From Tateyamaria omphalii (GTDB taxonomy: Bacteria; Pseudomonadota; Alphaproteobacteria; Rhodobacterales; Rhodobacteraceae), in contig NZ_JAHVHT010000003.1 in assembly GCF_019802125.1 (NCBI RefSeq), positions 434,001 through 498,000 on the forward strand: a DNA stretch of 64,000 bases. The letters run 5' to 3'. The notes beneath the pieces were generated by a model. That model was not told the origin of the DNA, made no database searches, and worked only from the letters and a program-made list of their open reading frames with translations. A program made the position numbers and the translations under genes. Positions 54,759 to 62,078 of this stretch are shown here, in pieces (the first letter of the stretch is position 1; each line of letters starts with the position of its first letter).

Positions 54759-55087
54759 AGAATTGGTCTCCTGCATCGAATATCGGCAGAATGCCACCTA
54801 AGCGCGAATTTGTATACGCAAAATTTCGCTCATTCCGGGTGATCTCCCATGCTGATGCGACTTTTTGCAGGTCTGTCTCTTGACGGAAGGCCGGGGTGGC
54901 CTATCGCGCTCAATCGCTTTGTCGAGCGGGTGGTCAGCCTCGGATCGACCTGGATCTTGGTGCCCTGCGGCTGCGCCATCGGGCTTGGTACCGGCCCGTC
55001 TGCGCTCGGGCGGATTTTGCGTGGAAAAAGGAACTCTTGGTCGCTTTTCCCGTTGAATAGGCAACGCAACCCATAACGGAGATCACG
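54759..55087. other. Intergenic region between the cytochrome and dps genes
   Basis: No convincing gene in either strand. It must hold the cytochrome promoter on the left, which I cannot fix, and the dps promoter on the right (55030-55056). Confidence 0.6.
55030..55056 (+). promoter_or_regulatory. EcfG-type promoter of dps
   Basis: GGAAC (55030-55034), 16 bases, CGTTGA (55051-55056). This is the consensus of the alphaproteobacterial general stress sigma factor EcfG. The dps ATG is 32 bases downstream. Confidence 0.85.
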
Positions 55088-55585
55088 ATGACTGACGCAT
55101 TGAAAGTTGTTCCTTCAAGCGACGACGTCTCAACCGGCGTCCAGAATACGGAAGCGGTGGCAACCGGTCTTTCGGATGTTCTGGCGGACACCTATTGCCT
55201 TGTTTTCAAAACACATGCCTACCACTGGAATGTCGAGGGGCCGCTGTTCTATTCGGTGCACAACCTGACGGAAGAGCATTACACCAACATGTTCGAAGCC
55301 GCGGATGCGCTGGCAGAGCGGGTGCGTGCCTTGGGTGAGCTTGCGCCCTCCGCGCTCAGGGACATCGTGAGCCGGTCGCGGGTCGAGGATCCCAAGGGGC
55401 CGATGTCCACCGCGCAGATGGTCGAAGACCTGGCAGCAGATCATGAGCGCCTGGCGCACCGTTTGCATGCGCTTGCAGAACTGGCGGAACGCAATCGCGA
55501 CATCGTCACCGAAGACATGGCGACCGCGCGTTCGGCCTTCCACGAACAGGCGGCATGGATGCTGCGCGCCATTTCCAAGTCATGA
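55088..55585 (+). CDS. dps: Dps-family DNA-binding ferritin-like protein
   Basis: 165 residues. The ferroxidase site at the subunit interface is in KTHAYHWNVEGPLFYSVH and EEHYTNMFEAADALAERVRALG (about 42-82). Dps dodecamers oxidise and store iron using peroxide and shield DNA. GGAG is six bases before the ATG. An EcfG promoter upstream ties it to the general stress response encoded next to it. Confidence 0.93.
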   Translation: MTDALKVVPSSDDVSTGVQNTEAVATGLSDVLADTYCLVFKTHAYHWNVEGPLFYSVHNLTEEHYTNMFEAADALAERVRALGELAPSALRDIVSRSRVEDPKGPMSTAQMVEDLAADHERLAHRLHALAELAERNRDIVTEDMATARSAFHEQAAWMLRAISKS

Positions 55586-55592
55586 GACACGG

Positions 55593-55624
55593 AACCCCGC
55601 CGCAAGCGTGCGGCGGGGTTTTTT
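55593..55624 (+). terminator. Rho-independent terminator after dps
   Basis: A perfect 12-bp stem (AACCCCGCCGCA at 55593-55604 with 55609-55620) and an AGCG loop are followed by T residues. It ends dps just before the convergent phyR stop; the A-rich left side could also work for phyR. Confidence 0.92.
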
Positions 55625-55626
55625 CC

Positions 55627-56442
55627 TCAGGCTTTCAACGTTTCCGTCGATGAAAAGAACATGGCCTGACTGACGGCCGATTTGACCTGCGCTTCGGTGT
55701 ACGGCTTTGAGATGAGGAATGCCGGTTCCGGCCCCTCGCCGGTCAGAAGCCGTTCGGGAAACGCGGTGATGAAGATGACGGGACGCTCGCCTTGCGCGGC
55801 GATGATGTCGTTCACCGCGTCAATCCCGCTGGAATTGTCCGCAAGCTGGATGTCCGACAGGATCAGATCCGCGCTTTCTTCCTTGGCCAGTTGCACGGCG
55901 CGGTCACGTGTGCGCGCGATGCCGGTGACGCGGTGGCCCATGTCGGCGACGATGGTTTCGAGATCCATGGAAATGATCGCCTCATCCTCGATGATCATGA
56001 CCCTCCCCGATACGTTTTGGCCCATCTCGGCATAGGCGATGTCGATCAATTCCTGCGCTTCCTCCGGGGGCACATCCATGATGGTGCCAACATCGGCGGG
56101 CGAAAAGTCTTCTACGGTGTGAAGCAGCAGCGCCTCGCGTGTGTTCGGCGTCAGCTTCGACAGATGGTCGCGTGCCTTGCGGGCAAGATCTGTCGCATCT
56201 GAATCGTTTCCAAAGACCGCGCCGGATGTCGTCCAGATCGCGTGGAAACTGCGGAACAGGGCAACTTTTGCATCCGGGCCGCCATTGTATTGATCGGGAT
56301 CGGACAAAATCGCCTCGAGCGTTGCGAGTGCATAGGTGTCACCGCTGTCCTGGCTGCCTGTCAGAGCGCGCGCATAGCGGCGCAGGTAAGGAAGGTTGGC
56401 ACTCACATCGTCGGCGAGTTGCTCCCTTGCGTCCTTGTTCAT
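55627..56442 (-). CDS. phyR: General stress anti-anti-sigma factor PhyR
   Basis: 271 residues: an N-terminal sigma-like domain (about 10-140) and a C-terminal receiver (146-270) with acidic E152/D153, phosphoacceptor D197 (LILSDIQLA), T226 and K246 (SKPY). When phosphorylated, the sigma-like part captures NepR and frees EcfG. ATG at 56442; a longer frame to 56490 overlaps its promoter. It is divergent from nepR-ecfG. Confidence 0.94.
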   Translation of the reverse strand: MNKDAREQLADDVSANLPYLRRYARALTGSQDSGDTYALATLEAILSDPDQYNGGPDAKVALFRSFHAIWTTSGAVFGNDSDATDLARKARDHLSKLTPNTREALLLHTVEDFSPADVGTIMDVPPEEAQELIDIAYAEMGQNVSGRVMIIEDEAIISMDLETIVADMGHRVTGIARTRDRAVQLAKEESADLILSDIQLADNSSGIDAVNDIIAAQGERPVIFITAFPERLLTGEGPEPAFLISKPYTEAQVKSAVSQAMFFSSTETLKA

Positions 56443-56470
56443 TTTCTTTGCCTTTTTTCGACCTAGTCTT

Positions 56471-56497
56471 GGAACCATACGCGCTGTCATGCGTATT
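56471..56497 (+). promoter_or_regulatory. EcfG-type promoter of nepR-ecfG
   Basis: GGAAC (56471-56475), 16 bases, CGTATT (56492-56497). It drives nepR-ecfG and so gives positive autoregulation. It overlaps the phyR promoter on the other strand. Confidence 0.75.
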
Positions 56498-56503
56498 GGT
56501 TCC
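56476..56503 (-). promoter_or_regulatory. EcfG-type promoter of phyR
   Basis: On the minus strand GGAAC (56503-56499), 17 bases, CGTATG (56481-56476). With the nepR promoter it forms an inverted repeat GGAACCA-TACGC...GCGTATTGGTTCC, so both -35 and -10 boxes face each other in 33 bases. Confidence 0.7.
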
Positions 56504-56541
56504 GTGACACGCTAATAAAATTGATCGAGAAGCCAGACCTG

Positions 56542-56718
56542 ATGACACGGCAGACCCGAAAAACAGAGATCGAAGCAGAGATTGACGCGAACCTCAAACG
56601 CGCATTCGACAACATGGCCAATGAGCCCGTGCCTGACCGGTTCACGGATCTGCTCAACCAGTTGCGGACCGGAAACGTACAGGCATCTTCTGACAAGGGA
56701 GAAAAGCATGACGACTGA
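56542..56718 (+). CDS. nepR: Anti-sigma factor NepR
   Basis: 58 residues (65 if the upstream TTG at 56521 is used). The conserved core IDANLKRAFDNMANEPVPDRFTDLLNQL (about 15-42) forms the helices that hold EcfG or phosphorylated PhyR. Small size, sequence and place between phyR and ecfG make the call firm. It overlaps ecfG by eleven bases. Confidence 0.92.
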   Translation: MTRQTRKTEIEAEIDANLKRAFDNMANEPVPDRFTDLLNQLRTGNVQASSDKGEKHDD

Positions 56719-57256
56719 CCCGCGAGACGAGTTGGTCGAGCATCTGGGTCCGCTGCGCGCATTTGCTCTCAGCCTGTGCCGAAATGGTGCGACGGCCGAC
56801 GATCTGGTCCAGGATGCTTTGATCAAGGCGTGGACGAATATCGACAAGTTCGAACCCGGCTCGAACATGCGTGCTTGGCTGTTCACCATTTTGCGCAACA
56901 CGTACTATTCGCTGCACCGCAAGCGGAAGCGTGAGGTGGAGGATGTCGACGGGGTCTATGCTGACACGCTTGCACAGAAGCCGGACCATGACGGGCGGTT
57001 GGCCATGCGTGACTTTGCCGTGGCCTTCGACCAGCTGAACGATGAGCAGCGCGAAGCGTTGGTGTTGGTCGGTGCCGGTGGATTTTCCTACGAGGAAGCC
57101 GCAGAGACCTGCGGCGTTGCCGTTGGCACCATCAAGAGCCGCGTCAATCGTGGACGTGCGCGACTGGCAGAGCTGATGGCCGTCGACGATCCGGATGATA
57201 TCGAATTGACAGACAGCGTGACCGCGGGGATCGTGTCGGCTCAAAACGTGGCGTAA
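56708..57256 (+). CDS. ecfG: General stress ECF sigma factor EcfG
   Basis: 182 residues: region 2 (about 18-85, DDLVQDALIKAWTNIDKF and RAWLFTILRNTYY) and region 4 (about 115-165, FSYEEAAETCGVAVGTIKSRVNRGRARL). It directs RNA polymerase to GGAAC-N16-CGTT promoters, several of which surround it. The start overlaps nepR. Confidence 0.94.
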   Translation: MTTDPRDELVEHLGPLRAFALSLCRNGATADDLVQDALIKAWTNIDKFEPGSNMRAWLFTILRNTYYSLHRKRKREVEDVDGVYADTLAQKPDHDGRLAMRDFAVAFDQLNDEQREALVLVGAGGFSYEEAAETCGVAVGTIKSRVNRGRARLAELMAVDDPDDIELTDSVTAGIVSAQNVA

Positions 57257-57259
57257 GAC

Positions 57260-59002
57260 TTGCAACGAGATACGTGGACACGCGGGCTTTTTGTCCGTCT
57301 GGCAGGGCTGATGACTTTGGCCCTGTTCCCGTTGGGGGCCATTGCCCTGTGGCAGACCAATGAAGTCGTGACCGCAACAATTCAGCTGTCCGAAGAGATC
57401 GTCCTTTCAGAAACCGAGCGCGCCGCCGCCAACGAGCGTCGGCTGCTTGAGCGCGGGCGCGGCGCTGCCGAGGGCCTGGCCGCTCTTTTGGGGCCGGTGG
57501 CCGATGACGCCGCGCAATGCTCGGACATGATGGCGCGTTTCGTCAGTCGTCAGGACACATTCGTTTTTGCCGGCTTCATTGACAGGACCGGCATGATGGA
57601 ATGCGCATCGAACGGTGTGACATTCGATTTTGCGGATGATCCCAGCTTTGCCCGTGCCCTGGAACAGGAGGGGCAGATATTCGAGGTGAACCTGTCGGGT
57701 GTCGCCACGGGCGAGTCGGTCGTCATCATCAGCAATCCGGTCAAGATAGAGGGCAGGTTTGCGGGTTTCGTGTCGCTGTCCTTGCCACATGAAGCCGCAA
57801 ACCCGCTGATCGCCGGGGACAGTGGTTTTGATCACGTGACGATCAATCGGTCTGGTCGGGTTCTGTTTTCGACAAATGATCTGTCGTCGGCCGGACAGCT
57901 TCTGCCTGCCAATGTCGCGCCAACCGACTTCATTCAAAGAGACGGTGACACGTTCATTGCGCGGGCCATAGACGGGCGTGAGCGGCTGTTTGCGATATCG
58001 TCCATCATTCCCGACGAAGTGGTTGTCGTGGGCTCCTGGCCGACGGGGCGCAGCATTGACAGCATCGGCACGCTGCCAGTGTGGGTGCCATTGCTGTTTC
58101 CGATCCTGATGTGGTTTGCTGGGCTGGCGGTCGCGTTCCTTGGGCTGCACCGCCTGGTCATCCGACATATCTATGCACTTCGCAGTGCGATGCGGCGGTT
58201 CGCGCTGGGCGAGCGGGATGAGCCGAAACTGCAATTCGTGGATCCTCCGGCAGAGTTCGAAGTGCTTGAGACGTCGTTCAACCGAATGGTCCAGTCGCTC
58301 GTGCGCGCGGAGCGTCAGGCGGAACAGGATCTGGATGAAAAGACCATTCTGCTGCGCGAGATACACCACCGGGTGAAAAACAATCTGCAGCTGATCGCGT
58401 CGATCATGAACATGCACGCACGCGCCGCCAAGACGCCCGAGACCCGTGCGCTCTTGTCACAATTGCAGCAACGCGTGCGGGGTCTGGCCACGGTGCATCA
58501 AACGATGAACACCAACTCCGATGAAACCAGCATCGACGCGAGAAAACTGATCCAGCGCCTGGTCAACGAATTGATCCCGATGGCCAACGGCCTGAAGCGC
58601 AAGATTCAGACGACGACAGATGTCGCGTCCGTTCAGCTGGGGCAAGACCAGGCGGTGACATTGTCCATGCTCGCGGCCGAAGCGTTGACGAATGCGGTCA
58701 AGTACATAGACGCCCCGATGGACGATGTTCTGACCCTTGAAATCACGCTCGAGGAATTGGGCGAGCGCATGTTGCGTTTCACCATCACCAACACGGTAGG
58801 CGCGGGGTCGAACGAGTCACCGGCTCTGATGGAAAGCAGTGGTATCGGTACGCGGCTGATACGTGCCTTCGTGGCGCAGCTCGACGGTGAAGAGGACCGT
58901 GAGGTGTCGGATACGCATTTCAAATATGTCGTCACCTTCCCGCGGGCCGATGCCGAACCGGCCGTTCCAAGGCCGTGGGCGCAGCAGACGGCAGCGTCGT
59001 AA
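57260..59002 (+). CDS. HisKA_2/HWE-type sensor histidine kinase
   Basis: 580 residues. Membrane helices at about 10-30 and 275-298 enclose a periplasmic sensor domain (about 35-270, Cache-like) with Cys residues at 87 and 115. A HAMP-like linker (300-350) leads to the HisKA_2 site EIHHRVKNNLQL (H369/H370) and an HATPase domain with AAEALTNAVKYI. In the phyR-nepR-ecfG cluster it is the probable kinase for PhyR. TTG start four bases after the ecfG stop, so cotranscribed. Confidence 0.88.
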   Translation: MQRDTWTRGLFVRLAGLMTLALFPLGAIALWQTNEVVTATIQLSEEIVLSETERAAANERRLLERGRGAAEGLAALLGPVADDAAQCSDMMARFVSRQDTFVFAGFIDRTGMMECASNGVTFDFADDPSFARALEQEGQIFEVNLSGVATGESVVIISNPVKIEGRFAGFVSLSLPHEAANPLIAGDSGFDHVTINRSGRVLFSTNDLSSAGQLLPANVAPTDFIQRDGDTFIARAIDGRERLFAISSIIPDEVVVVGSWPTGRSIDSIGTLPVWVPLLFPILMWFAGLAVAFLGLHRLVIRHIYALRSAMRRFALGERDEPKLQFVDPPAEFEVLETSFNRMVQSLVRAERQAEQDLDEKTILLREIHHRVKNNLQLIASIMNMHARAAKTPETRALLSQLQQRVRGLATVHQTMNTNSDETSIDARKLIQRLVNELIPMANGLKRKIQTTTDVASVQLGQDQAVTLSMLAAEALTNAVKYIDAPMDDVLTLEITLEELGERMLRFTITNTVGAGSNESPALMESSGIGTRLIRAFVAQLDGEEDREVSDTHFKYVVTFPRADAEPAVPRPWAQQTAAS

Positions 59003-59025
59003 TCCAGCCGCGGGCTAAAACGGCC

Positions 59026-59775
59026 CTAGATAAGGGGCCGACGTTGCACGGTGTCGGGATCGATCCCCGAAAGCTCGGTCAGCGCGTCTTCGTCCAGTAT
59101 GTTCAACACGCCATTTGACCATTGTACGACGCCATTCGCCTTGAGTTTCGCAAGGGTCTTGTTGGTGTGCACCAGTGACAGCCCCAGCGCATCCGCCAGA
59201 TCCTGTTGCCTGAAGGGCAGGGGGCATGTCTGCCCTTTGTTCAAGTCCAGCATGGAGGCGCGGCGAAAGAAGCGGTGCAGGCTCCAAGCGATCTTTTCCA
59301 ACGCGCCGCGTTGGCCGACAGTCGTCAGCGCATCGCCCAGAAAGTGCTCTTCAACGGCAGCAATGTGGGTCAACGCAAAGGCGCGCTCGGGCTGGTTTTG
59401 AAACAGTTCGAACACACGGCTTCTGTTGAACACGCACAACCGCATCGGTGTCGACGCTTCGACGGAGTGGCACATTGCGTCCAGCACACCGGCCTGCAAG
59501 CCAATGAAATCGCCGGGCATGACAAAGCCGATGACTTGTCGGCGCCCGTCTTCCAATGTCTTGTAACGTATCCCCATACCCGACAGTACGGTGAAAAGCT
59601 GTGCGGCGCGTGACCCCTCCATGAACAGTTGCGTCCCGGTCTCGGCAACCATTTCACCTGTTTTAAAGCGTTTCATGAAGGTCACTTCTTCCGGCTCGAA
59701 CGGCAGGAAGCCGTCTTTCCGCCGCAACGGGCATTTGTCGCAACTAATTGTCGAAACATCGTCTTGGTATGTCAC
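59026..59775 (-). CDS. Crp/Fnr-family regulator
   Basis: 249 residues: an N-terminal CDKCPLRR Cys motif (C12, C15), a cyclic-nucleotide-like beta domain (about 35-140) and a winged helix (about 170-235) with FRQQDLADALGLSLVHTNKTLAKLK. The C-terminal third is like the FixK/Fnr-like 'Crp/Fnr' group in Rhodobacterales. Only one N-terminal Cys pair is seen, so a four-Cys Fnr-type iron-sulphur cluster is not supported. Converges on the kinase gene with 23 bases between. Confidence 0.85.
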   Translation of the reverse strand: MTYQDDVSTISCDKCPLRRKDGFLPFEPEEVTFMKRFKTGEMVAETGTQLFMEGSRAAQLFTVLSGMGIRYKTLEDGRRQVIGFVMPGDFIGLQAGVLDAMCHSVEASTPMRLCVFNRSRVFELFQNQPERAFALTHIAAVEEHFLGDALTTVGQRGALEKIAWSLHRFFRRASMLDLNKGQTCPLPFRQQDLADALGLSLVHTNKTLAKLKANGVVQWSNGVLNILDEDALTELSGIDPDTVQRRPLI

Positions 59776-59843
59776 AGTTTATTGCTCCCTTGAGCAGTCA
59801 GGTGGAATGAGGACGTCCAAACATAAGAAAGGGCGATACCTCG

Positions 59844-60242
59844 ATGACAGCGCGCACAACACCCGATCAGACCCTGGGTCTGGTCGTCACTCCGAATTTT
59901 GTAGAAGCCGAAGACATCACAGACGCGCTGCAGCGCTTCGGTTTCGTAGAGATCGTCCATTGTCGCTCTGCGACCGAGGTTGCCTCGTTGTTGGAGCAAG
60001 GACATCGTCTGCCGTCCCTCGCACTTCTGTCGTTTCATGGCGAGGACAAGGTGGCCGATCATGTGTGCAAGAGCCTGCGGGATGCGGGCGTGGGGCAGAT
60101 CCTCATCAATGGCGATGCGCACCGTGCTCGGAACGTGGATGCCGTCTTCTTGCAAAGACCCTATTCGGATCAGGACCTTGACCTCTGCATCGGACACGCC
60201 GTGCAGGCCATCCGCGCAGCCAGGGATCCCGAAAGCGCGTAA
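59844..60242 (+). CDS. Pseudo-receiver protein
   Basis: 132 residues with receiver topology: LGLVVTPNFVEAEDITDAL, VEIVHCRSATEVASLLEQG, LALLSFHGED, GVGQILINGD and FLQRPYSDQDLDLC. At the end of strand 3 the phosphoacceptor Asp is replaced (SFHGE) and the Lys of K-P is Arg (QRPY), so phosphorylation is unlikely. Stand-alone, it may act as a decoy or adaptor for the nearby stress kinase. It is divergent from the Crp/Fnr gene. Confidence 0.7.
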   Translation: MTARTTPDQTLGLVVTPNFVEAEDITDALQRFGFVEIVHCRSATEVASLLEQGHRLPSLALLSFHGEDKVADHVCKSLRDAGVGQILINGDAHRARNVDAVFLQRPYSDQDLDLCIGHAVQAIRAARDPESA

Positions 60243-60288
60243 GCATCACGTTGCCCCGATCATCCGATCGGGTGCGCGGTGTGCAAGT

Positions 60289-60468
60289 CTAGCTCTGCGG
60301 CTCGATCATCTGGGCATCGTCACCCACGAGCGCGGCGTTATCGTCGACACTTGAATAGACATTTGCCACGAAAAAGACGCCTGCGATCAGAACCACGACG
60401 CCTAGTCCGGCCAGAACAAACCAGTGTTTGCGTGTTTGCGTTTCGACATCTGTGTCGGGTGCCGACAT
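60289..60468 (-). CDS. Small single-span membrane protein, EcfG-controlled
   Basis: 59 residues: polar N-terminus (SAPDTDVETQTRKHW), one membrane helix (about 17-38, FVLAGLGVVVLIAGVFFVANV) and an acidic tail. AAAGGAG precedes the ATG at 60468. An EcfG-type promoter lies upstream at 60501-60527, so it should be induced in the general stress response. No family recognised. Confidence 0.72.
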   Translation of the reverse strand: MSAPDTDVETQTRKHWFVLAGLGVVVLIAGVFFVANVYSSVDDNAALVGDDAQMIEPQS

Positions 60469-60500
60469 GTATCGTCTCCTTTCGGTCATGCGTTGTTATG

Positions 60501-60527
60501 ACAACGTCGAAAGGACGCGGGAGTTCC
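60501..60527 (-). promoter_or_regulatory. EcfG-type promoter of the 59-residue membrane protein
   Basis: On the minus strand GGAAC (60527-60523), 16 bases, CGTTGT (60506-60501). The start codon is 32 bases downstream. Confidence 0.85.
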
Positions 60528-60617
60528 AACAATAATGTGCGCGACACCATTCCAACAGCCGAATGTGTTTGCCGGCTCCGTACCAAAATGCAGACCACGG
60601 TTCGGGCAATTGCCGTC

Positions 60618-60644
60618 GGAACGAAACCGATGGATTTGCGTTGA
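60618..60644 (+). promoter_or_regulatory. EcfG-type promoter of the FNT-family gene
   Basis: GGAAC (60618-60622), 16 bases, CGTTGA (60639-60644). The ATG at 60671 follows after 26 bases, giving a short leader with only a weak ribosome site. Confidence 0.83.
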
Positions 60645-60670
60645 AGCGTAAATGATTTGCACGTCGGACC

Positions 60671-61513
60671 ATGAAAATGACCCACAATTCGTCTTCCACT
60701 CTTGTCGAAAAGAAAAGCGAGGATGAGGCGGTAACAGAGGCGTCCGGTCTGTCGCCGCGGCTCATTTTCGAAACCATACGCAGGCATGGGGACGAGGAGC
60801 TTGGGCGGCCAATTAACACGTTGTTCTGGTCGGGCATCGCGGCTGGCATTCTCATCAGCTTTTCGGTGTTGGGAGAAGCGTATCTCCGCGCCCATTTGCC
60901 CGATACCGGCTGGCGCTACATCATTGAAAACCTGGGTTATTCCCTTGGCTTCCTGCTTGTCATACTGGGCCGGATGCAATTGTTCACCGAAAACACGATC
61001 ACGACCGTCGTGCCGATGGTACTCGACCCCTGCCGATCGATATTTGCGCGTGTTGCCACGCTGTGGTCGGTCGTGCTCTTTGCGAATGTCATTGGCGCAT
61101 TTCTGATTGCTCTGTTCCTGGTCTACACGCCCGCGCTCACGCCAGAGATGTTGGCCGTAGTCAACGAACTGAGTGCGCACGCGACAGGTTTCCCTGCTGT
61201 CGAAGGTTTGGTGCGCGGTATTCCCGCAGGCATTCTGATCGCCTCCATCGTGTGGATGTTGCCATCGGCCCAAAACAACGAAGTGTTGCTTATCGTCATC
61301 TTTACGTGGCTGATTGCGTTGGGCGACTTCACGCATATCGTTGCAGGATCCGTCGAAATGGCCGTTCTGGCCGTTCAAGGGATGATCAGTGCACCGCAAG
61401 CTGTGTTCGGTTTTTTCCTGCCCGTTCTGGTCGGAAACGTGATCGGCGGAACAGCCGTCTTCACGATGATGACCTACGCCCAGATCCGCCCGGAAATTGA
61501 CGACGCCAAATGA
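60671..61513 (+). CDS. Formate/nitrite transporter (FNT) family channel, YfdC-like
   Basis: 280 residues: polar N-terminus (1-45) and six membrane helices with FNT blocks LGYSLGFLLVILGRMQLFTENT near 100, GIPAGILIASIVWMLPSA near 185 and GDFTHIVAGSVE near 225. The long charged N-terminus is like the YfdC branch rather than FocA. The cargo is unknown, possibly a small monovalent anion. It is preceded by an EcfG promoter and followed by a terminator. Confidence 0.86.
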   Translation: MKMTHNSSSTLVEKKSEDEAVTEASGLSPRLIFETIRRHGDEELGRPINTLFWSGIAAGILISFSVLGEAYLRAHLPDTGWRYIIENLGYSLGFLLVILGRMQLFTENTITTVVPMVLDPCRSIFARVATLWSVVLFANVIGAFLIALFLVYTPALTPEMLAVVNELSAHATGFPAVEGLVRGIPAGILIASIVWMLPSAQNNEVLLIVIFTWLIALGDFTHIVAGSVEMAVLAVQGMISAPQAVFGFFLPVLVGNVIGGTAVFTMMTYAQIRPEIDDAK

Positions 61514-61516
61514 AGA

Positions 61517-61544
61517 ACGGGGCGCTTTTGGGCGCCCCGTCTTT
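61517..61544 (+). terminator. Rho-independent terminator after the FNT gene
   Basis: A 9-bp stem (ACGGGGCGC at 61517-61525 with GCGCCCCGT at 61532-61540) is followed by CTTTTC. It separates the FNT gene from the convergent small gene. Confidence 0.8.
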
Positions 61545-61545
61545 T

Positions 61546-61689
61546 CTAACCATCCTTCGCGAGACTGGACTTCTCGCGATCGCTTTCTTCCATGCGCTGT
61601 TCGGTGCGGCGCTTGCTGAGATACGCCCAGACCAGAACCATTCCAAAGGTCAATGCAGGAAGGATCACGATCAGTGCTTCGATGCTCAT
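61546..61689 (-). CDS. 47-residue single-span membrane protein, EcfG-controlled
   Basis: A short gene: ATG at 61689, stop TAG at 61546. A membrane helix (about 3-23, IEALIVILPALTFGMVLVWAY) is followed by a basic and acidic tail (LSKRRTEQRMEESDREKSS). AAAGGAG is well placed before the ATG, and an EcfG-type promoter lies at 61719-61745. The combination of promoter, ribosome site and membrane-protein layout supports a real gene. Function unknown; a similar pattern is seen in the 59-residue protein at 60289-60468. Confidence 0.72.
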   Translation of the reverse strand: MSIEALIVILPALTFGMVLVWAYLSKRRTEQRMEESDREKSSLAKDG

Positions 61690-61718
61690 GTCTGCTCCTT
61701 TCTTTTCTGCTTGAAAGG

Positions 61719-61745
61719 AAAACGCATCTTCGGACCATCAGTTCC
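61719..61745 (-). promoter_or_regulatory. EcfG-type promoter of the 47-residue gene
   Basis: On the minus strand GGAAC (61745-61741), 16 bases, CGTTTT (61724-61719), 29 bases before the start codon. Confidence 0.78.
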
Positions 61746-61977
61746 CGATATCTGGTCCTTGAGCGCCGCCGCCGAAACATCAATTGTCCAACCGCAGATG
61801 TCCCCGTCGGTGCAATTCTACTTTTTTGAACGTCCAAAGGGGGCGATACGAAACGCTTTCGGCGTGCCGCCGTCACAGTATTGTCGCGGGTTGCGTGCCG
61901 CTTCACATGGCGTCGATATTTTGAGGTGAAGTAAAATAGGTTTTTAACTCAGATAGATAGCCCAATTTCGTGTCAAA

Positions 61978-62031
61978 ATGATGAACGTTCCTCAAAAATC
62001 CGTTGACATGATGTACGTCCCTCAAATAGCG
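61978..62031 (+). promoter_or_regulatory. Sugar ABC operon promoter with two LacI-type palindromes
   Basis: TGATGAACGTTCCTCA (61979-61994) and TGATGTACGTCCCTCA (62009-62024) are near-palindromes with a central CG, exactly 30 bases apart. A perfect -35 TTGACA (62003-62008) directly precedes the second one, which therefore fills the spacer to the -10 (near 62023-62031, weak). This is the layout expected for repression by a LacI-family regulator such as AglR. Confidence 0.65.
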
Positions 62032-62078
62032 TTTCCCCCCAAGGTCACCGCAAACACGGGACCGATAGGGAGGATCAT

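Larger units (their letters stand above)
61690..62078. other. Intergenic region between the stress island and the sugar transporter
   Basis: No gene in it. The left end holds the EcfG-type promoter of the 47-residue gene (61719-61745); the right end holds two operator-like palindromes and a TTGACA box (61978-62031) for the ABC transporter. The middle (about 61750-61920) shows nothing I recognise. Confidence 0.6.

Noticed and set aside
54800-54850. GGAAT...CGTATA as an EcfG promoter for the cytochrome gene
   Set aside because: The -35 lacks the final C and the spacer is 13 bases, outside the 16-18 range.
54798-55076. Short open frames on both strands between the cytochrome and dps genes
   Set aside because: No ribosome site, no domain, overlapping the dps promoter; Arg/Pro-rich composition typical of chance frames.
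61510-61929. 139-codon plus-strand frame after the FNT gene
   Set aside because: It overlaps the terminator and is antisense to the better supported 47-codon gene; composition is not protein-like.
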